Part shown: positions 6,747-13,642 of the stretch, one piece after another
Layout of the letters: each line of letters begins with the position of its first letter
Position numbering within the stretch: the stretch's first letter is position 1
Assembly: GCF_938028825.1 (NCBI RefSeq)
Contig: NZ_CALIZP010000014.1
Location: forward strand, 1 to 13,642
Direction of reading: 5' to 3'
DNA: 13,642 bases
DNA from: an uncultured Cardiobacterium sp.
GTDB lineage: Bacteria > Pseudomonadota > Gammaproteobacteria > Cardiobacteriales > Cardiobacteriaceae
Made by a program: the position numbers and the translations under genes
The notes under the pieces: model-generated
Told to the model about the DNA's origin: nothing
Database searches by the model: none
Seen by the model: the letters and a program-made list of their open reading frames with translations, nothing else

Positions 6747-6776
6747 GTATATACTCAAAACACGAAACATATATAC
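6747..6776 (+). promoter_or_regulatory. Candidate vapBC operator/promoter with two palindromic half-sites
   Basis: GTATATAC (6747-6754, a perfect palindrome) and ATATATAC (6769-6776) have centres 22 bp apart, about two helix turns, just upstream of the vapB ribosome site. TATACT at 6750-6755 could serve as a -10, with a poor -35. VapBC complexes commonly repress their own promoter through paired palindromic sites, and this layout fits. Confidence 0.45.
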
Positions 6777-6788
6777 AAAGAGGTGAAT

Positions 6789-7025
6789 ATGCTGACCAAA
6801 GTCTTTCAAAGCGGGAACAGCCAGGCAGTACGTATTCCACTGGACTACCGCTTCAATACCGACACCGTAGAAATCTTCCGTGCAGATAACGGCGACATCA
6901 TCCTGCGGCCGGCACGCCTGTCCGGCGAAGCCTTCCTTGACCTGTTTAGCGGATTTGATGACGACTTCATCGCCGCCCTGGCAGATCGTGACGACGAGCC
7001 ACCTCCGGAACGCGACAGCCTGTGA
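6789..7025 (+). CDS. vapB: VapB-type antitoxin (AbrB/MazE fold)
   Basis: 78 aa. Residues 5-17 (VFQSGNSQAVRIP) are the signature of the swapped-hairpin AbrB/MazE DNA-binding fold found in VapB/MvpA antitoxins. The strand ending DIILRPAR (36-43) completes it. The C-terminal 35 residues are acidic (FDDDF, DRDDEPPPERD) and are expected to wrap the toxin and block its active site. ATG 6789 follows AAAGAGGTG. The stop shares one base with the vapC ATG (TGATG), the usual coupled layout. The short palindromes upstream fit autoregulation by the VapBC complex. Base composition is lower in GC than the flanking cit genes, which suggests that the pair arrived by transfer. Confidence 0.93.
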   Translation: MLTKVFQSGNSQAVRIPLDYRFNTDTVEIFRADNGDIILRPARLSGEAFLDLFSGFDDDFIAALADRDDEPPPERDSL

Positions 7026-7429
7026 TGTATCTGCTGGATACCAACATCATCATTTACCTGATGAAAAACCACCCGGCAAGCGTAGCGGCACGGATAGCGC
7101 AACTGCCTGCGGCGACACGTCTTGCGATGAGCTTTATTACCTACGGCGAATTGCACAAAGGCGCACAGGGAAGCCAAAACATGGCGGTAGCATTGGCAGC
7201 CATTGAGCGAATGACGCAGCACATCACCGTTCACTATCCCGATGCCGCGACCTGCCACCACTACGGTATCTGGGCTAACCGCCTGAAACGACAAGGCACC
7301 CCGATCGGCAGTAACGACCTGTGGATCGCCTGCCATGCCTTGAGTCTCAATGCCGTACTGGTCACGCACAACGTGCGTGAATACCGGCGGATAGAAACAC
7401 TGACCATCGAAGATTGGGCGGAAGCATGA
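7025..7429 (+). CDS. vapC: VapC-type PIN-domain ribonuclease toxin
   Basis: 134 aa, a complete PIN domain. The acidic active-site residues are present: Asp5 (YLLDTN), Glu42 (TYGELHKG) and Asp98 (GSNDLWIACHAL), with VTHNVREY (113-120) giving the fourth position as Asn. VapC toxins are Mg-dependent endoribonucleases; many cut initiator tRNA or the sarcin-ricin loop of 23S rRNA, and the target here is not predictable. I start it at the ATG at 7025, which overlaps the vapB stop; a GTG one codon earlier is also in frame. Nothing suggests inactivation. GC in its first 60 bases is about 43%, against 65-77% in nearby cit genes. The stop overlaps the next small ORF by ATGA. Confidence 0.93.
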   Translation: MYLLDTNIIIYLMKNHPASVAARIAQLPAATRLAMSFITYGELHKGAQGSQNMAVALAAIERMTQHITVHYPDAATCHHYGIWANRLKRQGTPIGSNDLWIACHALSLNAVLVTHNVREYRRIETLTIEDWAEA

Positions 7430-7497
7430 AAACCACCCGAAGCCGCCCCAGCGATGTCATCACGCGAATTGACCGAATCACCACCTGCACCCTATGA
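7426..7497 (+). CDS. Putative 23-aa ORF bridging vapC and citXG
   Basis: An ATG at 7426 overlaps the vapC stop (ATGA). The frame stays open for 23 codons (starting MKTTRSRPSD, ending RITTCTL) and its TGA at 7495-7497 overlaps the citXG ATG (ATGA again). The peptide is basic and resembles nothing I know. Its likely role, if translated, is to carry ribosomes from vapC into citXG, which has no clear ribosome site. It could also be a chance ORF or the remnant of a gene start broken when vapBC inserted. Confidence 0.4.
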   Translation: MKTTRSRPSDVITRIDRITTCTL

Positions 7498-8984
7498 CCA
7501 CCGCCCGCACCTACACCGCGCCCACCCCGCCCCTGCCCGCTCACGAAGGCCGGGCGGTTGCGCTGGATGACATCCTCGCCGCGCGCGATGCCCGTGCCGC
7601 GCGGCAGCAGGCGATGCAGGCGGCAGGCGGCGTCCTCATCTCGCTCACCCTTGCTGCGCCGGGTGCCGTCAAACGCAGCCCGCTGCTTGATGTCGTCTTT
7701 CAAGCGGCGCAGCAGGCGGTTGAGCGCGTGCTCCCCCGCCCGCAAGCGGTCGGCATCCACATTGACGACTGCGGCCATCACGCCCTCTACCGCGTGGCGG
7801 GCGACGCGCACGAATGGAAACGCGCCATGCTCGCGCTGGAAGCAGCTTCTCCGCTTGCCCGTCTGTGGGATATCGACATCATCGCCGCTAATGGCCGCCC
7901 CATCAGCCGCGCCGATTGCGGCCTGCCGCCGCGCCGCTGCCTCCTCTGCGACGACGACGCCAAAAGCTGTGCCCGCGCCCGCCGCCACAGCATCGACGCC
8001 CTCAACGTCGAGATCATCCGCCGCTACCGCCTGCATCAACAGGCCGCCGTCATCGGTGCCGCCATGCGCGCGGCGCTGATTACCGAGGCAACCTTGACCC
8101 CGAAAGCGGGACTGGTGGATGCCTGCGGCAACGGCGGCCATCACGACATGACCCTCGCCCACTTCCTCGCCAGCGCCGATGCCATCGCCCCCTACCTCGC
8201 CGCCTGCGCCGCGCGCGGCATGACCTTCGCCGCTGATGCCGCCAGCCCCGCCATCCTCGCTGCCATCCGTCCCATCGGCATCCAGGCCGAAGCCGCCATG
8301 CTGGCCGCAACCGGCGGCGTTAACACCCACAAGGGCGCCATCTTTGCTTTCGGCCTTACCGCCGCCGCCCTCGGCAGACAGCTCGCGGCAGGCGGCAGCG
8401 CCACCCTGGCGCAAACGCTGGCCGACATCCGCGCCATCAGCGCCAACCTTGCCGCCGAACAGGGTGCAGGCGACAGCGCCGGACAACGCGCCTACCGCCA
8501 GCACCACATCACCGGCGCGCGCGGCGCAGCGGCAGACGGCTACCGCCTCATCACCGCCCACGCCCTGCCCGCTTACCAACGCATCCTCAGCGCCAGTGGC
8601 AGCGAACGCCACGCCCTGCTTGCCGCCCTCGTCACCCTCTACGCCGCAAACGACGACACCACCACCATTGCCCGCGTCGGTCTGGACGGCCTGCGTGCCC
8701 ACCAGGAATGGGCCAAGCGGCTGCTTGCAGATGACGCCACCCTCATGGACAAAGACCGCCTCAGCACCGCCATCGCCGCCTATGGGCGCGACTGCGCCAC
8801 ACGCCGCCTGAGCGCGGGCGGCAGTGCCGACCTATTGGCGCTCACCGCCTACTTAGGCCGCTATTTCCCGACTTCGCTTCCCGCCGCGCAAGCCACGGAA
8901 GCAAGACCCGCCGCTCACACGGCGGACAACCCCAACGGCATTCCCGCCACCACCCCAATGCACAACCCAAAAGGTACCGCATGA
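7494..8984 (+). CDS. citXG: CitX-CitG fusion: citrate lyase prosthetic-group transferase and synthase
   Basis: 496 aa with two domains. Residues about 20-175 are CitX (apo-citrate lyase phosphoribosyl-dephospho-CoA transferase): LDDILAARDARAARQQ (24-39), LTLAAPGAVK (51-60), PLARLWDIDI (120-129) and LPPRRCLLCDDD (144-155). Residues about 180-460 are CitG (triphosphoribosyl-dephospho-CoA synthase, from ATP and dephospho-CoA): LTPKAGLVDACGNGGHHDMT (201-220) and TGGVNTHKGAIFAFGL (273-288). CitG makes the arm and CitX attaches it to Ser14 of CitD. The same fusion is known in Haemophilus influenzae. Residues after 470 are a disordered-looking Ala/Pro/Asn tail. ATG 7494 has no obvious Shine-Dalgarno and overlaps the small ORF before it. 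The stop overlaps citT by ATGA. GC is very high (about 77% in one sampled line). Confidence 0.94.
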   Translation: MTTARTYTAPTPPLPAHEGRAVALDDILAARDARAARQQAMQAAGGVLISLTLAAPGAVKRSPLLDVVFQAAQQAVERVLPRPQAVGIHIDDCGHHALYRVAGDAHEWKRAMLALEAASPLARLWDIDIIAANGRPISRADCGLPPRRCLLCDDDAKSCARARRHSIDALNVEIIRRYRLHQQAAVIGAAMRAALITEATLTPKAGLVDACGNGGHHDMTLAHFLASADAIAPYLAACAARGMTFAADAASPAILAAIRPIGIQAEAAMLAATGGVNTHKGAIFAFGLTAAALGRQLAAGGSATLAQTLADIRAISANLAAEQGAGDSAGQRAYRQHHITGARGAAADGYRLITAHALPAYQRILSASGSERHALLAALVTLYAANDDTTTIARVGLDGLRAHQEWAKRLLADDATLMDKDRLSTAIAAYGRDCATRRLSAGGSADLLALTAYLGRYFPTSLPAAQATEARPAAHTADNPNGIPATTPMHNPKGTA

Positions 8985-10459
8985 ACACCAAAAAACTCAT
9001 CCACTACGCCATACTCGTGGCCATCATCGCCCTGACGTACGCCTTCCCGGCACCGGCAGGCCTCTCGAACATCGGCTGGCACCTCTTCGGCGTGTACGTC
9101 GCCACCATCGTCGCCATCCTGCTCAAGCCCTTCCCGCTGCCGGTCATCCTGCTGGCGGGCGTCGCCCTGTCGTCCATCATTATCGGCGTTACCCCAGGTG
9201 AAGAATGGGTCAACCCGAAAACGGGCGAGACCGTCAAAATCGCGCTGGAAGAAGAAGACACCCTGGGCGGTTACAAATCCGGCACCACCTGGCTGGTCTT
9301 CGCCGCCTTTGCCATGAGTACCGCCTTCGTCTCGACCGGGCTCGGCAAACGCATCGCCTACCTGCTCATCCGCGCCTTCGGCAGCACCACCCTGCGCCTC
9401 GGCTACGTCAACGCCTGCCTTGATCTCATCATCTCGCCGGCGATGCCTTCCGTCACCGCGCGCGCCGGCGGCATCATCTACCCCATCATGAACTCCGTCG
9501 CCGTCTCGCTGGGTTCTGATCCGGAAAAAAGCCCGCGCAAAGCCGGCCACTACCTGCTGCTCAACACCTACATGGTGGTGAAAACCACGGGCTACCTCTT
9601 CCTCACCGCGATGGCGCCAAACCTGCTTGCGATGAACCTGATGGAACCCATCCTGCACATCAAGCTGGACTGGACGCAGTGGGCGATTGCCGCCAGTGTG
9701 CCGGGTCTGATCTGCCTCTTCCTCACCCCGCTGGTCATCTATTTCATTTACCCGCCGGAACTGAAAAAAATCGATAACAAAGCCATCGCCAAGAAGGGTC
9801 TGGAAGAACTCGGCCCCATCACCACCCGCGAAAAAACCCTCATCTTCCTCTTCATCGCGGCGGTCGTATCCTGGGCATTCAGCAAACAGCTACACCTCGA
9901 AGAAGCCTCCACCACCGCCATATCCGCGATGGCGCTGCTTGTCATCCTTGCCGTGGTCAGCTGGGACGAAATTCTGAAAAACAAAGGTGCCTGGAACACC
10001 CTCATCTGGTATGGCGGCATTCTCGGCCTCTCCGGCATCCTGAAAAAAGCCATGTTCTTCGAATGGCTGGCCTACGCCATGAAAAACAACCTCAACTTCG
10101 GCGAAGGCCATGGCACCGTTGCCGCCGTCGCCATCCTCTTCATCAGCGTCGCCATCCGCTACCTCTTTGCCTCCGGCGGTGCCTATGTCGCCGCGATGGT
10201 GCCGGTCTTTGCCGCCGTCGGTGCTGCCGCCGGTGCCCCGCCGCTCCTGCTCGCCCTCGGCCTGCTCTGCTCGAACTGCTACGGCGGCGCGCTCACCCAT
10301 TACGGCTCCGGCCCCGCGCCCATCATCTACGGCGCAGGCTACAACGACATCCGCTCCTGGTGGATTATTGGTGCCATCTTCGCCTTCGGCAGCCTGCTTA
10401 TCCACGTTACCATCGGCTTCGCCTGGTGGCAGGCTCTTGCCGGCATGGGGCGGCTCTAA
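8981..10459 (+). CDS. citT: Citrate:dicarboxylate antiporter, DASS family (CitT-like)
   Basis: 492-aa inner-membrane carrier with about 12-14 hydrophobic segments, close to E. coli CitT (487 aa). Family blocks are SPAMPSVTARAGGIIYPI (152-169), LFLTAMAPNLLA (206-217) and YGGALTHYGSGPAPIIYGAGY (434-454), typical of the CitT/TtdT/2-oxoglutarate-malate branch of divalent anion:sodium symporters. E. coli CitT exchanges external citrate for internal succinate. Its place at the end of the cit cluster, overlapping citXG by four bases, supports citrate as the substrate. Tartrate or another dicarboxylate is possible for this branch. A strong terminator follows 15 bases after the stop. Confidence 0.93.
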   Translation: MNTKKLIHYAILVAIIALTYAFPAPAGLSNIGWHLFGVYVATIVAILLKPFPLPVILLAGVALSSIIIGVTPGEEWVNPKTGETVKIALEEEDTLGGYKSGTTWLVFAAFAMSTAFVSTGLGKRIAYLLIRAFGSTTLRLGYVNACLDLIISPAMPSVTARAGGIIYPIMNSVAVSLGSDPEKSPRKAGHYLLLNTYMVVKTTGYLFLTAMAPNLLAMNLMEPILHIKLDWTQWAIAASVPGLICLFLTPLVIYFIYPPELKKIDNKAIAKKGLEELGPITTREKTLIFLFIAAVVSWAFSKQLHLEEASTTAISAMALLVILAVVSWDEILKNKGAWNTLIWYGGILGLSGILKKAMFFEWLAYAMKNNLNFGEGHGTVAAVAILFISVAIRYLFASGGAYVAAMVPVFAAVGAAAGAPPLLLALGLLCSNCYGGALTHYGSGPAPIIYGAGYNDIRSWWIIGAIFAFGSLLIHVTIGFAWWQALAGMGRL

Positions 10460-10474
10460 CCCGCAACCTTGCCC

Positions 10475-10506
10475 AAAAGCCGAACCTGCGGGTTCGGCTT
10501 TTTTTT
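10475..10506 (+). terminator. Rho-independent terminator of the citrate cluster
   Basis: GCCGAACC (10479-10486) pairs with GGTTCGGC (10491-10498) around loop TGCG, extended by four A:T pairs and followed by a run of eight T (10499-10506). It ends the citT transcript. Confidence 0.95.
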
Positions 10507-10668
10507 CGTACCGGCGGGTGGTTCACGCATGGATGGGTGCAAACACCGCTTCCCGCCATGCCCTGCCGTTGCGGTGATGCATATCGTCAGGTCATGTTTT
10601 CATTGCGGGTTCTTGAAGGTGTCGTTATCCTTGCGCGCCCGTAATTCAAATGAGATAGGTTGTTGTTT
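10507..10668 (+). other. Intergenic region upstream of the porin
   Basis: About 160 bases between the citT terminator and the porin ATG. The porin promoter should be here, but I see no convincing -35/-10 pair. The ribosome site is weak (GATAGGT, 8 bases before the ATG). GC falls towards the porin. No gene is apparent in it. Confidence 0.4.
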
Positions 10669-11652
10669 ATGTGCAGACAATGGATTCCGGTGACATTCAT
10701 CTTGCCTGCCGCAGTCGGCGGTATCGTGTTTGCCGCCGACAAGGACAAGGCGAATGACAGCGGTTCGAGCGTAACGCTCTATGGCGCGGTTTCGCAGGGG
10801 ATGGTCATTACCGACCGCAACAAGGAAGAAAAAACACGTGTCGATTATCTCAGCGACCATGTCCGCATCGGGATACGCGGCGAAGAAAAGCTGGGCAACG
10901 GCATGCGGGCTTTTTTCAATATTTATCTGACGCACAAGGAAAGCAAGGACGGCAGCGCCGGTCTGAACGGCTTGCGCGAAGGCTATGTCGGCCTGAAAGG
11001 CAATTTCGGCAAATTGACCCTCGGACGGCAAACAACGGCATGGAAAACCTATATGGGTAAATCGGTATTCGATGATGCCGCAATTGGTCTCGCCCGACCG
11101 GGCAAGGTGATTCGCTACGATCTCGACAATATTGCCGGCAGCGGATTCAAGTTTGCAGTGGACGGCATTCTCGACGGCTCGCATGAGGTGATAAAAAACG
11201 GCAAAACCCGCGCCTTCAATGCCTATGATGCCGCAGTCGGTTATAAAGGACATGGCCTGGATACGTCGCTGGGCTATCAGCGCACCAGTGTTGATGCGAT
11301 TGAAACGGAATTGGGCGGCAAGACGAATGAAATCATGGGCGCATCCATTGCCTATACGCCTTTTGCGAACAAGGACAAAAAACAATCCCTCGAACTCGCC
11401 TTCGATTATCAGCACCATGCCGGTTTTGGCGATTTCTTTGCCACATCCGCCGATTATTCGTTTGGCGCGCAGAAATTGCGCGCCGGTTGGGAAATGCTCG
11501 ATTACGACAAGGAAAAAACCTGGCAGCAATTCCATTTGGGACACCGCTACTATTTCAGCAAACACACTTTTACCGAAGTGAAAGGTGCCTACCGCACGCA
11601 GGGCGGCGAGCACAGCTATTTGACGAAAATCCTGCTGCGGCACGACTTTTGA
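10669..11652 (+). CDS. Gram-negative general porin (neisserial/OmpC-like, Porin_4 type)
   Basis: 327 aa from ATG 10669. Residues 1-22 are a signal peptide (hydrophobic core VTFILPAAVGGIV, cleavage probably after VFA22). The mature protein opens with SSVTLYGAVSQGM (33-45), the first beta strand typical of proteobacterial porins. It continues with alternating amphipathic strands, includes GYVGLKGNFGKLTLGRQ (105-121), and ends RHDF with the C-terminal Phe needed for BAM recognition. It is expected to form trimeric outer-membrane pores for small hydrophilic solutes. At about 305 mature residues it is shorter than most members (340-370), so some loops must be short. GC is 50-55% in sampled lines, lower than its neighbours. 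TTG codons nine and six bases upstream are in frame, but ATG gives the better signal peptide. A role in citrate uptake is possible only by proximity. Confidence 0.88.
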   Translation: MCRQWIPVTFILPAAVGGIVFAADKDKANDSGSSVTLYGAVSQGMVITDRNKEEKTRVDYLSDHVRIGIRGEEKLGNGMRAFFNIYLTHKESKDGSAGLNGLREGYVGLKGNFGKLTLGRQTTAWKTYMGKSVFDDAAIGLARPGKVIRYDLDNIAGSGFKFAVDGILDGSHEVIKNGKTRAFNAYDAAVGYKGHGLDTSLGYQRTSVDAIETELGGKTNEIMGASIAYTPFANKDKKQSLELAFDYQHHAGFGDFFATSADYSFGAQKLRAGWEMLDYDKEKTWQQFHLGHRYYFSKHTFTEVKGAYRTQGGEHSYLTKILLRHDF

Positions 11653-11690
11653 ACGATGCGCAAATCCCGGCTTTCATTGGCATGAAACAC

Positions 11691-11715
11691 AATGGGGCAA
11701 CCGCCCCATTTTTGT
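11691..11715. terminator. Rho-independent terminator after the porin
   Basis: AATGGGGC (11691-11698) pairs with GCCCCATT (11703-11710) around loop AACC and runs into TTTTT. It is strong for the porin and weaker for the convergent tcdA, whose reverse-strand tail is GTGTTT. Confidence 0.85.
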
Positions 11716-11728
11716 TGCGGCTTGCGCG

Positions 11729-12454
11729 TTATTCCGTCAGCAGGCGCTCGATGATGTAACCCGCCATCATGATGCCGAACAGCGCCGGCATGTAGGAGAT
11801 GGTGCCGTTGACTGCCCGCGCGCGGCCGGGTGTGCCGCTTACCGGCTGGTGCGGCAGCGGTTTGCGCGGCACTTCGTCGGAAAAAACCACCGGATAAGCA
11901 AGGCTGCCGCCCCGGCCGCGCAGGACACGGCGCATTTCCCGCGCCAGCGGGCAGCCGATGGTGTCAGCAAGCGGCAGGATGCGGACGCGGCGCACGTCGA
12001 GACGGTTGCCCGCGCCCATTGCCGAGATAACGCCGATGCCACGCTGTTGTGCGGCGCGGACGAGCGCCGCCTTGCAGCCGATGGAGTCAATGCAGTCGGC
12101 GAGGAAGTCGGGGGCGAACGGGGCGAGGAAGGCTTCGCCCTGGCTGGGGTGGAGGAAGTGGGCGGCGATGGTGATGTGCAGTTCCGGGTTGATGTCGCGC
12201 AGGCGTTCGGCCATCACGGCGGTTTTCGCGCGGCCGAGGGTGCTGTGCAGGGCGAGGAGTTGGCGGTTGAGGTTGGAGGGGGCGACGGTGTCGTGATCAA
12301 GCAGGATGAGGTGGCCGATGCCGGCGCGGGCGACGGCTTCGGCGCAGTAGCCGCCGACGCCGCCGAGGCCGGCGATGAGGACGGTTTTGTCGTGCAGGCG
12401 GCGGACGCCGTCGGTGCCGACGAGGATTTCGGTGCGGGCGTGGGGTGTGGTCAT
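11729..12454 (-). CDS. tcdA: tRNA threonylcarbamoyladenosine dehydratase
   Basis: 241 aa, E1-like ThiF/MoeB/HesA fold, TcdA (YgdL/CsdL) branch. It uses ATP to cyclise the t6A modification at position 37 of ANN-decoding tRNAs to ct6A. Motifs: AGLGGVGGYCAEAVARAG (28-45, nucleotide loop), LLDHDTVAPSNLNRQ (51-65, with Asp53 and Asn63-Arg64), the ADCIDSIGCKAAL block (119-131, usual AID replaced by CID), AMGAGNRLD (145-153), CPLAREMRRVLR (168-179), and the C-terminal GTISYMPALFGIMMAGYII. It is shorter than E. coli TcdA (268 aa), mostly at the C-terminus. ATG 12454 lies six bases after the stop of the dGTPase-like gene, so the two are probably cotranscribed. MoeB or ThiF is ruled out by the TcdA-specific C-terminal half. 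Confidence 0.9.
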   Translation of the reverse strand: MTTPHARTEILVGTDGVRRLHDKTVLIAGLGGVGGYCAEAVARAGIGHLILLDHDTVAPSNLNRQLLALHSTLGRAKTAVMAERLRDINPELHITIAAHFLHPSQGEAFLAPFAPDFLADCIDSIGCKAALVRAAQQRGIGVISAMGAGNRLDVRRVRILPLADTIGCPLAREMRRVLRGRGGSLAYPVVFSDEVPRKPLPHQPVSGTPGRARAVNGTISYMPALFGIMMAGYIIERLLTE

Positions 12455-12460
12455 GGTTGC

Positions 12461-13642
12461 TCAATTCACCGGCAGGCTGATGCCGGTCAGTTTTTTGTAG
12501 AGGGAGACGGCGTAGCTGTCGGTCATGCCGGCGATGTAGTCGCAGACGCCGAGCAGTTTCTGGTAGAGGCTGTCGCGGCCTTTGCGGAAGCGTTCGGGCA
12601 GGAGCGCCAGAAGCATCTGGTCGGCGCGGGTGATGGTGTCGCGGCCGTGGGTGTTGGCAATCGCCCGGCAGTAGATGGCCATCAGCCCGGTCAATACGCG
12701 GTGCCCGGCGATTTGCACTTCGACGACCGGGCGGCTGATGTAGATGTATTGTTCGGCGTATTCACGCAGGGCGCGCAGTTTTTCGATGGAGGGGATGTCT
12801 TGCAGCAGCGGCGCGTCACGCGCCCCCGCCAGCAGCGCATTTTCGTTGTTGTGGAAGACAGCGACGGTTTCGTGCACCAGGCGGCCGATGGCTTTGGCGC
12901 GCAGATAGGCGAGCTGGTCGCTTTTGCTGTCCATCGCGGCAAGGCGGGTCTCGTCCACCATGTCGCCTGCGAGGTCGGCGAGCAGTTCCAGGGCGCGGCG
13001 GTGGTCGATTTGCCGGATTTGGTAGGCATCTTCAATGTCCACGATGAGGTAGCAGATGTCGTCCGCCGCTTCCATCAGGAAGGAGAGCGGGTGGCGGTGC
13101 CAGGCCTGCCCGCTGTCGCCGCGCGGCGGGATGCCGAGGGCGGTGTAGATGGCGGCGAAATCGGCAAGGTCGTCCTGATAGACGCCGTTTTTTTTGTACG
13201 GGCTGCGGTAGGCGGTCGCCGGGTATTTGCCCGCAGCGGCGAGGGTGGCGGCGGTGAGGCGCAGGCCGCCGTGGTTGTCCGGGCTTTCGAGGCGGTTCAT
13301 GATGCGGAAAGCGTGCGCGTTGCCTTCGATGTTGAGCAGGTCGGCGCGCTGCGCGTCGTTGTCGAGGCGGCCGAGGATGGTTTCCGCCTCAGGGCTTGCG
13401 AAGTAGTCACGCATCGCCTGTTCGCCGAAGTGGCCGAAGGGCGGGTTACCGATGTCGTGCGCAAGACAGGCGGCGGCGACGATGTCGCCGATGTCGGCGG
13501 CGTGGATGCCGTGCGCGGCGAGGGCGGGGTTTGCGGCGACAAGGCGGGTGCCGACGCTGCTGCCCATGCTGCGCCCGACGCAGGAGACTTCCAGCGAATG
13601 GGTGAGGCGGGTGCGGACGTAGTCGTTTTTTTCCAGCGGGAA
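12461..13642 (-). CDS. dgt: dGTP triphosphohydrolase-family HD protein, N-terminus outside window
   Basis: 393 residues are visible, open to the window edge; the ATG at 13567 is internal, because the frame continues upstream with conserved sequence. The fragment starts at the conserved block VRTRLTHSLEVSCVGR, giving the first metal-binding His (residue 15 of the visible part). It then has CLAHDIGNPPFGHFGE with His62-Asp63 (the HD pair) and His71. AADDICYLIVDIEDA carries the later conserved Asp. Dgt hydrolyses dGTP to deoxyguanosine and tripolyphosphate; shorter relatives of about 440 aa act on several dNTPs. If only some 40-50 residues are missing, this is one of the shorter type. An A8 run on the coding strand (13188-13195) encodes Lys-Lys-Asn. 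Confidence 0.88.
   Translation of the reverse strand, partial: FPLEKNDYVRTRLTHSLEVSCVGRSMGSSVGTRLVAANPALAAHGIHAADIGDIVAAACLAHDIGNPPFGHFGEQAMRDYFASPEAETILGRLDNDAQRADLLNIEGNAHAFRIMNRLESPDNHGGLRLTAATLAAAGKYPATAYRSPYKKNGVYQDDLADFAAIYTALGIPPRGDSGQAWHRHPLSFLMEAADDICYLIVDIEDAYQIRQIDHRRALELLADLAGDMVDETRLAAMDSKSDQLAYLRAKAIGRLVHETVAVFHNNENALLAGARDAPLLQDIPSIEKLRALREYAEQYIYISRPVVEVQIAGHRVLTGLMAIYCRAIANTHGRDTITRADQMLLALLPERFRKGRDSLYQKLLGVCDYIAGMTDSYAVSLYKKLTGISLPVN

Noticed and set aside
7362..8702. 446-codon open frame antisense to citXG
   Set aside because: A Gly/Ala/Val-rich shadow of a very GC-rich gene; citXG has full family motifs.

Overview
The window is ordinary Gram-negative chromosomal DNA, GC-rich and very densely coded. 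The gene set includes LPS heptose synthesis, a PlsC acyltransferase, a 16-strand-type porin, a surface lipoprotein with a factor H-binding-protein-like C-terminal domain, and a citrate lyase cluster with an H. influenzae-like fused CitXG. This suggests a host-associated gamma- or betaproteobacterium such as Cardiobacterium or a Neisseriaceae relative. That is inference from gene content. There is no rRNA or other decisive marker, and I saw no perfect Neisseria DNA uptake sequence.

Layout. (1) 1-806, minus strand: gmhB followed by plsC (truncated by the window edge), with stop and start overlapping by one base. (2) 991-2286, plus: an NCS2 AzgA-type purine permease, ending in a strong bidirectional terminator. 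(3) 2379-3269, minus: a lipoprotein with a Pro/Gln-rich stalk and an fHbp-like barrel. It has its own promoter, back-to-back with the promoter of the next block. (4) 3541-10459, plus: the citrate fermentation cluster citD-citE-citF, a VOC-family gene, a vapB-vapC toxin-antitoxin pair, a 23-codon bridging ORF, citXG and citT. It ends in a strong terminator. (5) 10669-11652, plus: a porin of lower GC than its neighbours, with its own terminator. (6) 11729-13642, minus: tcdA behind a dGTPase-family gene that runs off the window.

How the genes work together. CitT imports citrate in exchange for a dicarboxylate. CitD carries the 2'-(5''-triphosphoribosyl)-3'-dephospho-CoA arm, which the CitG half of CitXG makes and the CitX half attaches. 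CitF swaps acetyl for citryl on that arm, and CitE cleaves citryl-ACP to oxaloacetate and acetyl-ACP. The ligase that acetylates the arm (CitC), usually the first gene of such clusters, is not present. The slot before citD holds only an intergenic promoter region.

The most unusual stretch is 6219-7500. There a VOC gene and a complete VapBC module sit between citF and citXG. The toxin gene is joined to citXG by a 23-codon ORF that overlaps both neighbours by ATGA, so translation could pass from vapC into citXG, which has no visible Shine-Dalgarno sequence of its own. Other points of interest are the fHbp-like lipoprotein and a GmhB lacking most of its zinc-loop ligands. I found no CRISPR array, tRNA, rRNA, insertion sequence or clearly novel defence system.
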